DNA of 64,000 bases, from contig NZ_FNRI01000002.1 of assembly GCF_900107675.1 (NCBI RefSeq), positions 310,001 to 374,000 on the forward strand. Direction: 5' to 3'. The notes under the pieces are model-generated. The model was not told the origin of the DNA, made no database searches, and saw only the letters and a list, made by a program, of their open reading frames with translations. Positions 28,347-36,649 of this stretch are shown piece by piece. The DNA is from Alistipes timonensis JC136 (GTDB lineage Bacteria; Bacteroidota; Bacteroidia; Bacteroidales; Rikenellaceae). A program made the position numbers and the translations under genes. Position 1 is the stretch's first letter; each line of letters opens with the position of its first letter.

Positions 28347-31300
28347 ATGAAGTTCAAGGAGTATAAAGGTCTCGACCTGGCCGGCGTAGCCGCCGACGTG
28401 CTCGGCGAGTGGGACGCCCGCGACACATTCCACAAAAGCATCGACACCCGCGAGGGACACCCCACGTTCGTATTTTACGAAGGTCCCCCCTCGGCCAACG
28501 GCATGCCGGGCATCCATCACGTCATGGCCCGCACGATCAAGGACATCATCTGCCGCTACAAGACGCAGCAGGGTTACCTCGTGCACCGCAAGGCGGGATG
28601 GGACACCCACGGACTGCCCGTGGAGCTGGGCGTCGAGAAGAAACTCGGCATCACGAAGGAAGACATCGGCAAGAAAATCACCATCGAGGAGTATAACCGC
28701 ACGTGCCGCGAGGCGGTGATGGAGTTCACGGGCGCCTGGGAGAACCTCACGCGCAAGATGGGCTACTGGGTCAACATGGACGACCCGTACATCACCTACG
28801 ACAACAAGTACATCGAGACGCTGTGGTGGTTGCTGAAGCAGCTCTTCGACAAGGGCCTGCTCTACAAGGGCTACACCATCCAGCCCTACTCTCCGGCCGC
28901 CGGAACGGGCCTCTCGACCCACGAGCTGAACCAGCCGGGCTGCTACCGCGACGTGAAGGACACGACCTGCACGTCACAGTTCCGGGTCGTGCGCGACGCA
29001 AAGAGCGAGAAGCTCTTCGACGGAGTCGAGGGCGAACTCTATTTCCTCGCCTGGACCACTACGCCGTGGACCCTGCCGTCGAACACCGCACTGGCCGTGG
29101 GTCCCGCAATCGAATACGTGAAGGTCAAATGCCGCAACCCCTATACCGACCAGCCGCAGACGGTCATCCTGGCCAAGGAGCTGCTGGGCTCCTACTTCAC
29201 CAAGAAGATGGAGGGCACCTACGAGGTTGCGGAGCAGACGTGGAAAGGCACCGAGCTGGAGGGCATCCGTTACGAGCAGCTGATCCCGTGGGTGAAGCCG
29301 ATGGGCGACGCGTTCCGCGTGATCGTCGGCGACTACGTGACCACCTCCGACGGTACGGGCATCGTGCACATCGCCCCGACGTTCGGTGCAGACGACGACC
29401 GCGTGGCGAAAGCCGCAGGCATCGCACCGCTCTTCATGGTGGACCGCGCCGGCAAGAACCAGCCGATGGTCGACAAGCAGGGCAAGTTCTTCCTCGTCGA
29501 AGACCTCGACCCGGAATTCGTGAAGACGAACATCGACGTCGAAAAATACGGGGAATATGCGGGCCGCTATGTGAAGAACGTCTACGACGAACGGCTGTGC
29601 GACACCGATCCGACGCTCGACATCGACATCTCGGTGATGCTGAAAGCCGAAAACAAGGCGTTCAAAATCGAGAAGCACACCCACTCCTACCCCCACTGCT
29701 GGCGGACGGACAAACCCGTATTGTACTACCCGCTCGACTCGTGGTTCATCCGCACCACGGCGCTGCGCGACAAGATGATCGAACTGAACAAGACAATCCG
29801 CTGGAAACCCGAATCGACCGGAACGGGCCGCTTCGGCAAATGGCTCGAAGGACTGGTGGACTGGAACCTCTCGCGCTCGCGCTTCTGGGGAACCCCGCTG
29901 CCCGTATGGGCCACCGAAGACTACTCGGAGGTGAAATGCATCGGCTCGGTCGAAGAGCTGATCGGCGAGATCGAGAAATCCATTGCCGCCGGGGTGATGA
30001 AGGAAAATCCCTACAAGAATTTCAAGGTCGGCGACATGTCGAAGGAGAACTATTCGACCGCGAATATCGACCTGCACCGCCCCTATGTGGATTCGATCGT
30101 CCTGGTTTCGTCGAAAGGCGAGCCGATGAAGCGCGAACCGGACCTGATCGACGTGTGGTTCGACTCGGGCGCCATGCCCTATGCGCAGGTACACTACCCG
30201 TTCGAGAACAAGGAGGGCTTCAACGAGGTCTATCCCGCCGACTTCATCGCCGAGGGCGTCGACCAGACGCGCGGCTGGTTCTTCACGCTGCATGCCATCG
30301 CCTCGATGCTGTTCGACTCGGTGGCGTTCAAAAACATCATTTCGAACGGACTGGTGCTGGACAAGAACGGCAACAAGATGTCCAAACGCCTGGGCAACGC
30401 CGTCGATCCGTTCGAGGTGCTGGACACCTACGGAGCCGACGCGACACGCTGGTACATGATCTCCAACTCGCAGCCGTGGGACAACCTCAAATTCGACAAG
30501 GACGGCGTCGATGAAGTGCGCCGCAAGTTCTTCGGAACCCTCTATAATACCTACTCGTTCTTCGCCCTCTACGCCAACGTGGATGCGTTCACGGGTCAGG
30601 AGCCGGAGGTGCCGATGGAGAAGCGCCCCGAGATCGACCGCTGGATCATCTCGCTTTTGAATACGCTGGTGAAAGAGGTGACCGAATCGCTGGAAAACTA
30701 CGACCCGACCCCGGCGGCCCGCGCCATCCAGGAGTTCGTGGGCGAGAACCTCTCGAACTGGTACGTACGCCTCAACCGCAAGCGTTTCTGGGGCGGCGGC
30801 ATGTCGGAGGACAAACTGGCGGCCTATCAGACGTTATACACCTGTCTGGAGACCGTCTCGATGCTCGCGGCGCCCTTCGCACCGTTCATCTCCGACCGCA
30901 TCTTCACGGATCTCAACGCCGTGAGCGGCCGCCACGCCGACGAATCGGTACACCTCTCGACCTTCCCGAAGGCCGACGAGCGGCTGATCGACACCCGGCT
31001 GGAGGAGATGATGTCGCTGGCCCAGAAAGTCTCGTCGATGGTGCTGGCCCTGCGCCGCAAGGTGTCGATCAAGGTGCGCCAGCCGTTGACCAAGATACTG
31101 ATTCCGGTGCTCGACCCGGCAACGGCAGAGCACATCTCGGCCGTGAAGAACCTCATCATGGGCGAAGTCAATGTCAAGGACATCGAGCTGATCGAGAAGA
31201 CCACGGGGCTGATTACCAAGCGTATCAAACCCAACTTCAAAACCCTCGGGCCGCGCTATGGCAAGTACATGAAGCAGATCGCCGCCCTGGTGGCCGAATT

Positions 31301-31742
31301 CTCGCAGGAGCGCATCGCTGAAGTGGAAACGGCGTCCGAAACGGTGCTCGACCTCGGCGGCGAGAAGATCACCGTGACGCCGGCCGATTTCGAGATCACT
31401 TCGGAGGATATGCCCGGATGGCTGGTCGCCTCGGAGGGAAAACTCACCGTGGCGCTCGATATTACGGTCACCGAGGAGCTGAAAGCCGAAGGCGTGGCAC
31501 GCGAATTGATAAACCGCATCCAGAATATCCGCAAAGACTCCGGATTCGAGGTCACGGACAAGATTCGCGTCGAGATCGAGGACAAGGCCTGCGTGTCCGA
31601 CGGCATCGCCCGGTTCGCCGACTACATCGCATCGCAGACCCTCGCCGTGGAGGTGAAAGCCGCGGCAGAGCCCGCCGGCGAAGCGGTCGTGGAGACCGAT
31701 GTCGACGAAGAGCCCCTGCGTATTGCGGTAACGCGGATATAG
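28347..31742 (+). CDS. ileS: Isoleucyl-tRNA synthetase, long (type 2) form
   Basis: Class I synthetase of 1131 aa starting MKFKEYKGLDL. The ATP-binding motif is of the PSANGMPGIHHVMARTIKD kind and the second is NKMSKRLGNAVDP. Editing-domain TTTPWTLPSNTALAVG is present, and a long C-terminal tRNA-binding region follows. Length and the GxPGIHHV motif are those of the eukaryote-like IleRS2 lineage; enzymes of this lineage are often less sensitive to mupirocin (family knowledge, not tested here). It charges tRNA-Ile. The dksA-like gene follows after 81 bp. Confidence 0.97.
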   Translation: MKFKEYKGLDLAGVAADVLGEWDARDTFHKSIDTREGHPTFVFYEGPPSANGMPGIHHVMARTIKDIICRYKTQQGYLVHRKAGWDTHGLPVELGVEKKLGITKEDIGKKITIEEYNRTCREAVMEFTGAWENLTRKMGYWVNMDDPYITYDNKYIETLWWLLKQLFDKGLLYKGYTIQPYSPAAGTGLSTHELNQPGCYRDVKDTTCTSQFRVVRDAKSEKLFDGVEGELYFLAWTTTPWTLPSNTALAVGPAIEYVKVKCRNPYTDQPQTVILAKELLGSYFTKKMEGTYEVAEQTWKGTELEGIRYEQLIPWVKPMGDAFRVIVGDYVTTSDGTGIVHIAPTFGADDDRVAKAAGIAPLFMVDRAGKNQPMVDKQGKFFLVEDLDPEFVKTNIDVEKYGEYAGRYVKNVYDERLCDTDPTLDIDISVMLKAENKAFKIEKHTHSYPHCWRTDKPVLYYPLDSWFIRTTALRDKMIELNKTIRWKPESTGTGRFGKWLEGLVDWNLSRSRFWGTPLPVWATEDYSEVKCIGSVEELIGEIEKSIAAGVMKENPYKNFKVGDMSKENYSTANIDLHRPYVDSIVLVSSKGEPMKREPDLIDVWFDSGAMPYAQVHYPFENKEGFNEVYPADFIAEGVDQTRGWFFTLHAIASMLFDSVAFKNIISNGLVLDKNGNKMSKRLGNAVDPFEVLDTYGADATRWYMISNSQPWDNLKFDKDGVDEVRRKFFGTLYNTYSFFALYANVDAFTGQEPEVPMEKRPEIDRWIISLLNTLVKEVTESLENYDPTPAARAIQEFVGENLSNWYVRLNRKRFWGGGMSEDKLAAYQTLYTCLETVSMLAAPFAPFISDRIFTDLNAVSGRHADESVHLSTFPKADERLIDTRLEEMMSLAQKVSSMVLALRRKVSIKVRQPLTKILIPVLDPATAEHISAVKNLIMGEVNVKDIELIEKTTGLITKRIKPNFKTLGPRYGKYMKQIAALVAEFSQERIAEVETASETVLDLGGEKITVTPADFEITSEDMPGWLVASEGKLTVALDITVTEELKAEGVARELINRIQNIRKDSGFEVTDKIRVEIEDKACVSDGIARFADYIASQTLAVEVKAAAEPAGEAVVETDVDEEPLRIAVTRI

Positions 31743-31823
31743 TCCCGATATATCCTGTAAAATTTGGTAATATCGGAATTATTGCTTAATTTTACATGAA
31801 ACCAAAACAAGGAGGATACGACT

Positions 31824-32204
31824 ATGGCAGACGAAAGAACACGGTACAGCGACGCGGAACTCGAAGAGTTCAAGCAGCTTATCCTGAAAAAGCTCGAGAA
31901 CGCCCGCGCGGACTATGAGCTGCTGCGCGCCACGATCACCCATACGGCCGACAACGACACCGAGGATACATCGCCGACGTTCAAAGTGCTGGAGGAGGGC
32001 GCCGCCACCCTCTCGAAAGAGGAGAGCGGCCGTCTGGCGGCTCATCAGATGAAGTTCATCCGCAACCTCGAAATGGCGCTCGTGCGCATCGAGAACAAGA
32101 CTTACGGCATCTGCAAGACCACCGGCAAGCTCATTCCCAAGGAGCGGCTGATGAAGGTGCCCCATGCCACCGAATGCATCGAGGCCAAGGAAGGCCGCCG
32201 ATAA
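31824..32204 (+). CDS. TraR/DksA-type zinc-finger protein with half-lost Cys motif
   Basis: Protein of 126 aa with the DksA layout: an N-terminal helical pair (about 8-90) and a zinc-finger-like C-terminus. Canonical DksA has CxxC..CxxC; here only C97 (YGICKTTG) and C118 (TECIEAK) remain, with Thr100 and Ala121 in place of the partner cysteines. This YGIC..TGKLIPKERL pattern is common in Bacteroidetes homologues, so the protein probably folds with little or no zinc. It may modulate RNA polymerase. A strong Shine-Dalgarno AAGGAGG (31809-31815) precedes the ATG, unusual for this phylum. Confidence 0.9.
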   Translation: MADERTRYSDAELEEFKQLILKKLENARADYELLRATITHTADNDTEDTSPTFKVLEEGAATLSKEESGRLAAHQMKFIRNLEMALVRIENKTYGICKTTGKLIPKERLMKVPHATECIEAKEGRR

Positions 32205-32218
32205 CCCCCGGGGGGGGG
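32205..32218. repeat. C5-G9 homopolymer run after the dksA-like gene
   Basis: The stop codon of the dksA-like gene is followed by CCCCC (32205-32209) and GGGGGGGGG (32210-32218). It is non-coding, so length variation would not shift a frame, but it is prone to sequencing or slippage error. Confidence 0.6.
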
Positions 32219-32292
32219 CAGGGAAGAGAGGGAGAGGGCAGGAGCCGAATCCCATACGGTCCTGAAAAACGCCCCGCCCGGCCAACGCAATA

Positions 32293-32324
32293 GAAAAAGG
32301 TTCACCTGAAGGTGAACCTTTTTC
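32293..32324 (+). terminator. Intrinsic terminator, ileS/dksA unit
   Basis: GAAAAAGGTTCACC (32293-32306), loop TGAA, and GGTGAACCTTTTTC (32311-32324) form a perfect 14-bp stem whose 3' arm ends in a T-run. It closes the ileS-dksA unit and insulates the outer-membrane gene downstream. Confidence 0.92.
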
Positions 32325-32391
32325 GCATCCTGAGGGCCTCCGGATGCGATTTTCCATACTTAATACCGGAAAAAAGCGTTATCTTTACCGA

Positions 32392-34227
32392 ATGTATGCC
32401 CGGTTTTGCATATTGGTACTGACCCTGACTGCGGCGGCAACCGCCTCCTTTGCCCGCGTCGCAGGTCCCGGTGCGCATACGCCCGACCGTTTCACCCCGG
32501 ACAGCGCCCGCGTGTCGAATCCCGACGCCTCGGCCCGCAACCAGCGGCTCTACGACAGCATCGAGTCGAAAACCAACCGCCGTGCCGTGCCGCGCATGCT
32601 CTACAAGATGCTTTTCGTGAAACCCGTCCTCGATACCACCATGAGCGGCCGGGTGACCGACGAAAGCCGCCTGCTGCAACCCTACTCCGGGAAAACCATC
32701 GGTGAAATCACCATCGACCGCCGGCAGATCTTCGACCCCGGGGGCAACTGGCTCGAACGCACCGCCAACAAAACCCACCGCCTCACCCGCGAGCGCGTCA
32801 TCCGCCGCGACCTGCTTTTCAAACCGGGCGACACGCTCGATCCGGAGCTGATCGTGCGCAACAAACAGTTGATCCGCTCGCGCGGCTACATTGCCGATAT
32901 CGACGTCACGGTGCTGCCCGACGCGTTCGACTCGACGCGCGTCAACCTGGCCATCACCACGCGCGACAGCTGGACCATCTCGGTCGACGGAGGATGGCAC
33001 TCCGAGGGCCGGACGATGGTCGGACTCTCCGACGCCAACATCCTCGGCTGGGGCAACAAGCTCAAACTCATGACCAATTTCAGCCGCAAGGACTTCTCCT
33101 ACGGCGGCAACATGGTCGAATACGAAATTCCCAACGTACTGGGGAGTTTCTACACCGCGGAGTTCGCCGCCGGGCGCGACTTCTACAACTCGACGCTCGA
33201 CATGGGGCTGCGCAAGGAGTTCCTTAAACCCACCGACTACGAAATCGGCCTCACGTACAGCGACATCAAATCCAAACGCTACATGGTCGAGCAGGACACC
33301 TCGCTGCTGGTCAAAGAGCGGAACCTCGACGCCTGGGGAGGTTACTCCCACTACCTGCGGCGCATCAATTCGAGCGTCTACCTCACAGGACGCTACAACT
33401 ACCGCCGGGTCAGCCGGCGGCCCCTCGTGGGACCGCATTTCAATCCGGCGCTGCACGACCAGGACGCCCTGCTGGTCGGAGCGGGCCTCTACCGCGAGAA
33501 ATTCTACACGGCCAACATGATCTACGGATTCGGACTCCGCGAGTACCTGGCAACCGGCTACAAGGCCGAGTTGACAACGGGTTATTCGTGGGGCGAATTC
33601 AACGACGCCATGTACCTGGGCATGAGCTATGAAACCGGAGGATTCCGCGGTGTGGGCTACATCATGGGCGGATTCACGCTGGGAAGCTACATCGACCTCA
33701 ACGACGGCATGTGGCAGCGCAGCGCCGTGGACGTCGACCTGCGGTGGTTCTCCAACCTGTTCCTCTTCCGGCGCAGCCGCATCCGCCAGTTCCTCGCCTT
33801 CAACTACACCCAGGGCTGGAACCGCGGCACAGGCAGCGACGAAAGCATCCGTTTCACCCGCATCGACGGATTGCAGGCCCTCAAAGAGCACATCATCGGC
33901 ACCAACCGCATGATTCTCAACACCGAAACGGTGATTTTCACCCCCTACCAACCGCTGGGATTCCGCATCGCCGTCTTCGGGTTCGCCGACTTCGGGCTGA
34001 TCGGCTATTCGCCCAACATCTTCAAAAACGACTTTTTCACCTCGTTCGGACTGGGTGTGCGGCTGCGAAACGAACGACTGGTATTCAACACGATCCAAAT
34101 TCGCCTGGGCATCGCCTTCGGCAAGAACGGACTGGTCGAAAGCGAGTATTTCCGCCTCTCGAACTCCACGCGCATGGAGCAGTACCGCTATCGTCCGACA
34201 CGTCCCGAGATCGTCGAATTCAAGTAG
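32392..34227 (+). CDS. POTRA-containing outer-membrane beta-barrel protein (Omp85/BamA-like)
   Basis: Protein of 611 aa from the ATG at 32392, which gives a clean signal peptide (MYARFCILVLTLTAAATASFA); an earlier in-frame ATG at 32344 lacks one. Residues about 85-205 look like POTRA repeats (GKTIGEITIDRRQIFD; VIRRDLLFKPGDTLDPELIVRNKQLIRSRG). The rest alternates aromatic and polar residues as in a 16-strand barrel and ends near the C-terminus in strand-like sequence. BamA/TamA family members insert proteins or lipids into the outer membrane. It is shorter than BamA, with fewer POTRA domains, so a TamA- or patatin-barrel-type role is as likely. No partner gene adjoins it. Confidence 0.75.
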   Translation: MYARFCILVLTLTAAATASFARVAGPGAHTPDRFTPDSARVSNPDASARNQRLYDSIESKTNRRAVPRMLYKMLFVKPVLDTTMSGRVTDESRLLQPYSGKTIGEITIDRRQIFDPGGNWLERTANKTHRLTRERVIRRDLLFKPGDTLDPELIVRNKQLIRSRGYIADIDVTVLPDAFDSTRVNLAITTRDSWTISVDGGWHSEGRTMVGLSDANILGWGNKLKLMTNFSRKDFSYGGNMVEYEIPNVLGSFYTAEFAAGRDFYNSTLDMGLRKEFLKPTDYEIGLTYSDIKSKRYMVEQDTSLLVKERNLDAWGGYSHYLRRINSSVYLTGRYNYRRVSRRPLVGPHFNPALHDQDALLVGAGLYREKFYTANMIYGFGLREYLATGYKAELTTGYSWGEFNDAMYLGMSYETGGFRGVGYIMGGFTLGSYIDLNDGMWQRSAVDVDLRWFSNLFLFRRSRIRQFLAFNYTQGWNRGTGSDESIRFTRIDGLQALKEHIIGTNRMILNTETVIFTPYQPLGFRIAVFGFADFGLIGYSPNIFKNDFFTSFGLGVRLRNERLVFNTIQIRLGIAFGKNGLVESEYFRLSNSTRMEQYRYRPTRPEIVEFK

Positions 34228-34230
34228 GAT

Positions 34231-34261
34231 AAAAAAGGGACGGAGTTTTGAACTCCGTCCC
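34231..34261. terminator. Bidirectional terminator between barrel gene and blaR1-like gene
   Basis: GGGACGGAGTT (34237-34247), loop TTG, AACTCCGTCCC (34251-34261). The six A at 34231-34236 give a U-run for the minus-strand transcript of the BlaR1-like gene; on the plus strand the T-run is poor. Confidence 0.8.
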
Positions 34262-34304
34262 CTGCTGAACTTTTTAGCTGCTTATGGTGTATTTCCTGTA
34301 AGCC

Positions 34305-36017
34305 TCATTTCCGGACGCGGATATCGGCCACGCCGTTGCGCCCCCTCTCGCCGTAACGTTTCACGGCTTCGTCGCCCTTATAGACGGTCATTTTTTTAAT
34401 CCGCCCCGGTTTCAGGGCGTCGACATCCGCCTGCGCGGCCTCCTTACCGTTGATAAGGATCAGCGTACCCTCGGAAAAAGCCCCGTTGACCGTCACGCTG
34501 CCCTTGTAAACCGTCGTCGAACTATCCGGGGAGCCTTCGACGGACTCCACCGCGGCCTGCCGCGCATCGGGGGTCCGCTTGGTCGTGATCGCAATCACGC
34601 CGGTACGCCCTTCGGCAAGATACTCCGCGGGAACGGAGGCATCCTTTAGCACCGAGATACTCTCAATCCGGTTGGGATCGAGCGACTCGATCTCCGGCAC
34701 CCGGACCCCGTCGACCAGATAAACGACCGTTCTGGAATCCGATCTCCTATGCCCCCGGAGCCGTACGACATTCCCCTCTTTCGATTTCATCCCGTAGCCG
34801 ACCACCGTCACCTCTTCCGGTTTGCCCGCTGTGACCACCGTCCCGACGCTGTCCGACACGATCACGGTGCCCGATTTCCCGGAAACGACCTTCGCCTTTT
34901 TCACTTCGAGGTACATGCTGGCCGGTTCCGTGTCTTTTTTCATCTCTACAAGGATCACGCCGTTGCGGCCCTTTTCCCCGTATACAGCCACCACCGTCGA
35001 ATCCTTCAACACGGTGATCGTCTTAATCTGTTCGGTCTTAATGCTGTCCAACACGGTCTCCCGGCCGTCGACCAGCACCAGCGGCTCCTTTCCGGACGAA
35101 GATTTCACGCCCCGGATGCGGATTCCCGATTTTTCTTTTGTAACTTTGTCCTCCGGAAAGACATACGCGGTTTCGGCGAAAGCCCCGAGGGCTGCGCCCA
35201 TAAGCGGCAGCAGCAGAAGCACACGGGCTCCGGCCCACCGCGACGATCTTTTACGTAACATCATGGTAATTCGGTTTTTAAGTTTACTGTGATTAAAGCT
35301 GTTGGCAACTGAGTACCACCTCCCGCCGGCAGCTTTCCTTATTAATAACAATTGATAATCCCTGGCATCGACACCGCTTTCGAGCACGGCCTCGTCGGCC
35401 TCGTATTCGTGGATAGCGCGCAGTTCACGGCGCAGCAGCCACATCGCCGGATTGAACCATTGCAGGCATCCCGCAACATCGGTCACGATCAGGTCCAGCG
35501 AATGACGCAGCCGAAGGTGGGCGCGTTCGTGCAACAGGATGGCGCCGCCGTTCTCGGCGAGGTCTTTCCCGGACATGAAGATATAACGTCCCCAACTGAA
35601 AGGCGTCACGGCCCGGTCCGTGCGCACCAGCACCGATCCGTCCTCCAACCGTTCGCGGCTCCCCCGCCTGACGAGGCGCACCACGCCGAAAAGCGAACAG
35701 CAGGTTCCGAGGAGCGTAACGACAGCTCCGGCCACAAAAGCGCCTCCGGCCAGTTTCTCCCACGGAAAAGGCTCCGCAGGCGGCTCGGCGGCAACGGTCG
35801 TCACGGCCTTTTCCGCCGGAGATTCCGGCAAGACGGGCAGTTCGCGGTAGACCGTTATCACGCACAGCGGCAGCACGAACGAAAGCACCATCGCCCCCAG
35901 CAACACGATGCGGTTGAAACGGTGGAAGGTCTCGCGGCTCAGCAGCAATTTGAAGAACAGGTAGAAAACAGCCAGACAGCCCCCGACCTTCAGGCTGTAA
36001 ATCATCAGGTCATACAT
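34305..36017 (-). CDS. BlaR1/MecR1-type M56 metallopeptidase with three TonB-plug-like repeats
   Basis: Membrane protein of 570 aa. TM helices lie near 8-25, 36-56, 90-112 and 266-282. The gluzincin site is H163-E-R-A-H167, with a downstream HEYEADEA segment (203-210) as in M56 peptidases. After the last TM helix comes a soluble part with three copies of a pattern familiar from SusC/TonB plug domains: LVLVDGRE..IKTITVLKDS..YGEKGRNGVI (about 311-360), VYLVDGVR..IESISVLKDA..GRTGVIAITTK (430-480), and LILINGKE..IKKMTVYKGD..YGERGRNGV (518-566). Classical BlaR1 ends instead in a penicillin-binding sensor domain, absent here. It presumably cleaves the BlaI-like repressor encoded 2 bp upstream. The signal sensed is unknown. 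Confidence 0.88.
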   Translation of the reverse strand: MYDLMIYSLKVGGCLAVFYLFFKLLLSRETFHRFNRIVLLGAMVLSFVLPLCVITVYRELPVLPESPAEKAVTTVAAEPPAEPFPWEKLAGGAFVAGAVVTLLGTCCSLFGVVRLVRRGSRERLEDGSVLVRTDRAVTPFSWGRYIFMSGKDLAENGGAILLHERAHLRLRHSLDLIVTDVAGCLQWFNPAMWLLRRELRAIHEYEADEAVLESGVDARDYQLLLIRKAAGGRWYSVANSFNHSKLKNRITMMLRKRSSRWAGARVLLLLPLMGAALGAFAETAYVFPEDKVTKEKSGIRIRGVKSSSGKEPLVLVDGRETVLDSIKTEQIKTITVLKDSTVVAVYGEKGRNGVILVEMKKDTEPASMYLEVKKAKVVSGKSGTVIVSDSVGTVVTAGKPEEVTVVGYGMKSKEGNVVRLRGHRRSDSRTVVYLVDGVRVPEIESLDPNRIESISVLKDASVPAEYLAEGRTGVIAITTKRTPDARQAAVESVEGSPDSSTTVYKGSVTVNGAFSEGTLILINGKEAAQADVDALKPGRIKKMTVYKGDEAVKRYGERGRNGVADIRVRK

Positions 36018-36019
36018 GG

Positions 36020-36385
36020 CTACCGGCGGTTTTCGTTCTCGATGCGGTCGATCAGCTCGCGCAGTTCGCCGACCGAAATCTTCTCCTCCTCGACCAGCGC
36101 CGAAACGGCCCCGAGGTATGAATTTTCGAAATAGCGGCTGATGACGCTTCCGAGCGTCGAGCGGGAGAACTCCTCCTCGGTGACCACCGGATAGTACTGG
36201 TAGGTGCTTCCGAACGTATTATGATCCACATAGCCTTTGGCTTCGAGGGCGCGGACCATGGTCGAAAGGGTGTTGAAATGGGGTTTGGGGTCGGGCGACA
36301 GAGCCACCAGTTCCCGCACGAACAGCGGTCCGTGCTCCCAGAAGCAACGCATCAGCTCCTCCTCCCTGCGTGTCAGTTTTTCCAT
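36020..36385 (-). CDS. BlaI/MecI/CopY-family repressor
   Basis: Protein of 121 aa, the usual length. A winged helix (about 1-75: LTRREEELMRCFWEHGPLFVRELV..PHFNTLSTMVRALEAKGYVDH) is followed by a dimerization region. The family binds short dyad operators and is inactivated by proteolysis through a BlaR1-type partner, here encoded 2 bp downstream. The paired palindromes at 36566-36603 overlap its own promoter, so autorepression is likely. The divergent MurNAc kinase-etherase genes may be co-regulated, which is inference. Confidence 0.92.
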   Translation of the reverse strand: MEKLTRREEELMRCFWEHGPLFVRELVALSPDPKPHFNTLSTMVRALEAKGYVDHNTFGSTYQYYPVVTEEEFSRSTLGSVISRYFENSYLGAVSALVEEEKISVGELRELIDRIENENRR

Positions 36386-36443
36386 AAGCGATAATACCTT
36401 TTTGTGTTCCGATCAAAGTGCAAACGATGGCGTAAATCCTGAA

Positions 36444-36527
36444 CCCGGCTCTGAGCCGGGCGGGAGCGCGGACAAGGGGTCCCCTCCAAAAGCAGCCATC
36501 GCACCTAAATCCCGGCTCTTAGCCGGG
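36444..36527. repeat. Two copies of a CCCGGCT-N3-AGCCGGG hairpin in the blaI leader
   Basis: CCCGGCT-CTG-AGCCGGG (36444-36460) and CCCGGCT-CTT-AGCCGGG (36511-36527), each preceded by TAAATCC or similar, are near-identical 7-bp hairpins 67 bp apart. Both fall inside the predicted 5' leader of blaI on the minus strand. They lack T-runs. Either a dispersed repeat or a leader structure. Confidence 0.6.
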
Positions 36528-36537
36528 CTTACATGGG

Positions 36538-36567
36538 CAAAGGTAACTAAAATTTATTCACATGCAA
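36538..36567 (-). promoter_or_regulatory. Promoter of the blaI-blaR1 operon
   Basis: On the minus strand, TTG (36567-36565), 19 bp, then TACCTTTG (36545-36538): a near-ideal Bacteroidetes -33/-7 promoter. The leader would be about 145 nt. Confidence 0.7.
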
Positions 36568-36603
36568 CTATTTTTTATAGTTTTTAAACTAAAAAACTTA
36601 GTT
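36566..36603. promoter_or_regulatory. Two 17-bp palindromes, candidate BlaI operators
   Basis: AACTAT-N5-ATAGTT (36566-36582) and AACTAA-N5-TTAGTT (36587-36603) share the form AACTAw-N5-wTAGTT and are exactly 21 bp apart, two helical turns. The first overlaps the -33 element of blaI; both lie between blaI and the divergent MurNAc kinase gene. The dyads resemble BlaI-family sites in size. Confidence 0.6.
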
Positions 36604-36649
36604 ACTCCATTTTTTTTCGATTTCCCATATTAATATGTATATTTAACCC

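Noticed and set aside
31745..31776. CCGATAT-N18-ATATCGG inverted repeat before the dksA-like gene
   Set aside because: Seven-bp arms with a long loop and no T-run are too weak to call a terminator or operator alone.
32205..32220. Frameshift at the poly-G run
   Set aside because: The run lies after the stop codon of the dksA-like gene and before the next start, so no coding frame is affected.
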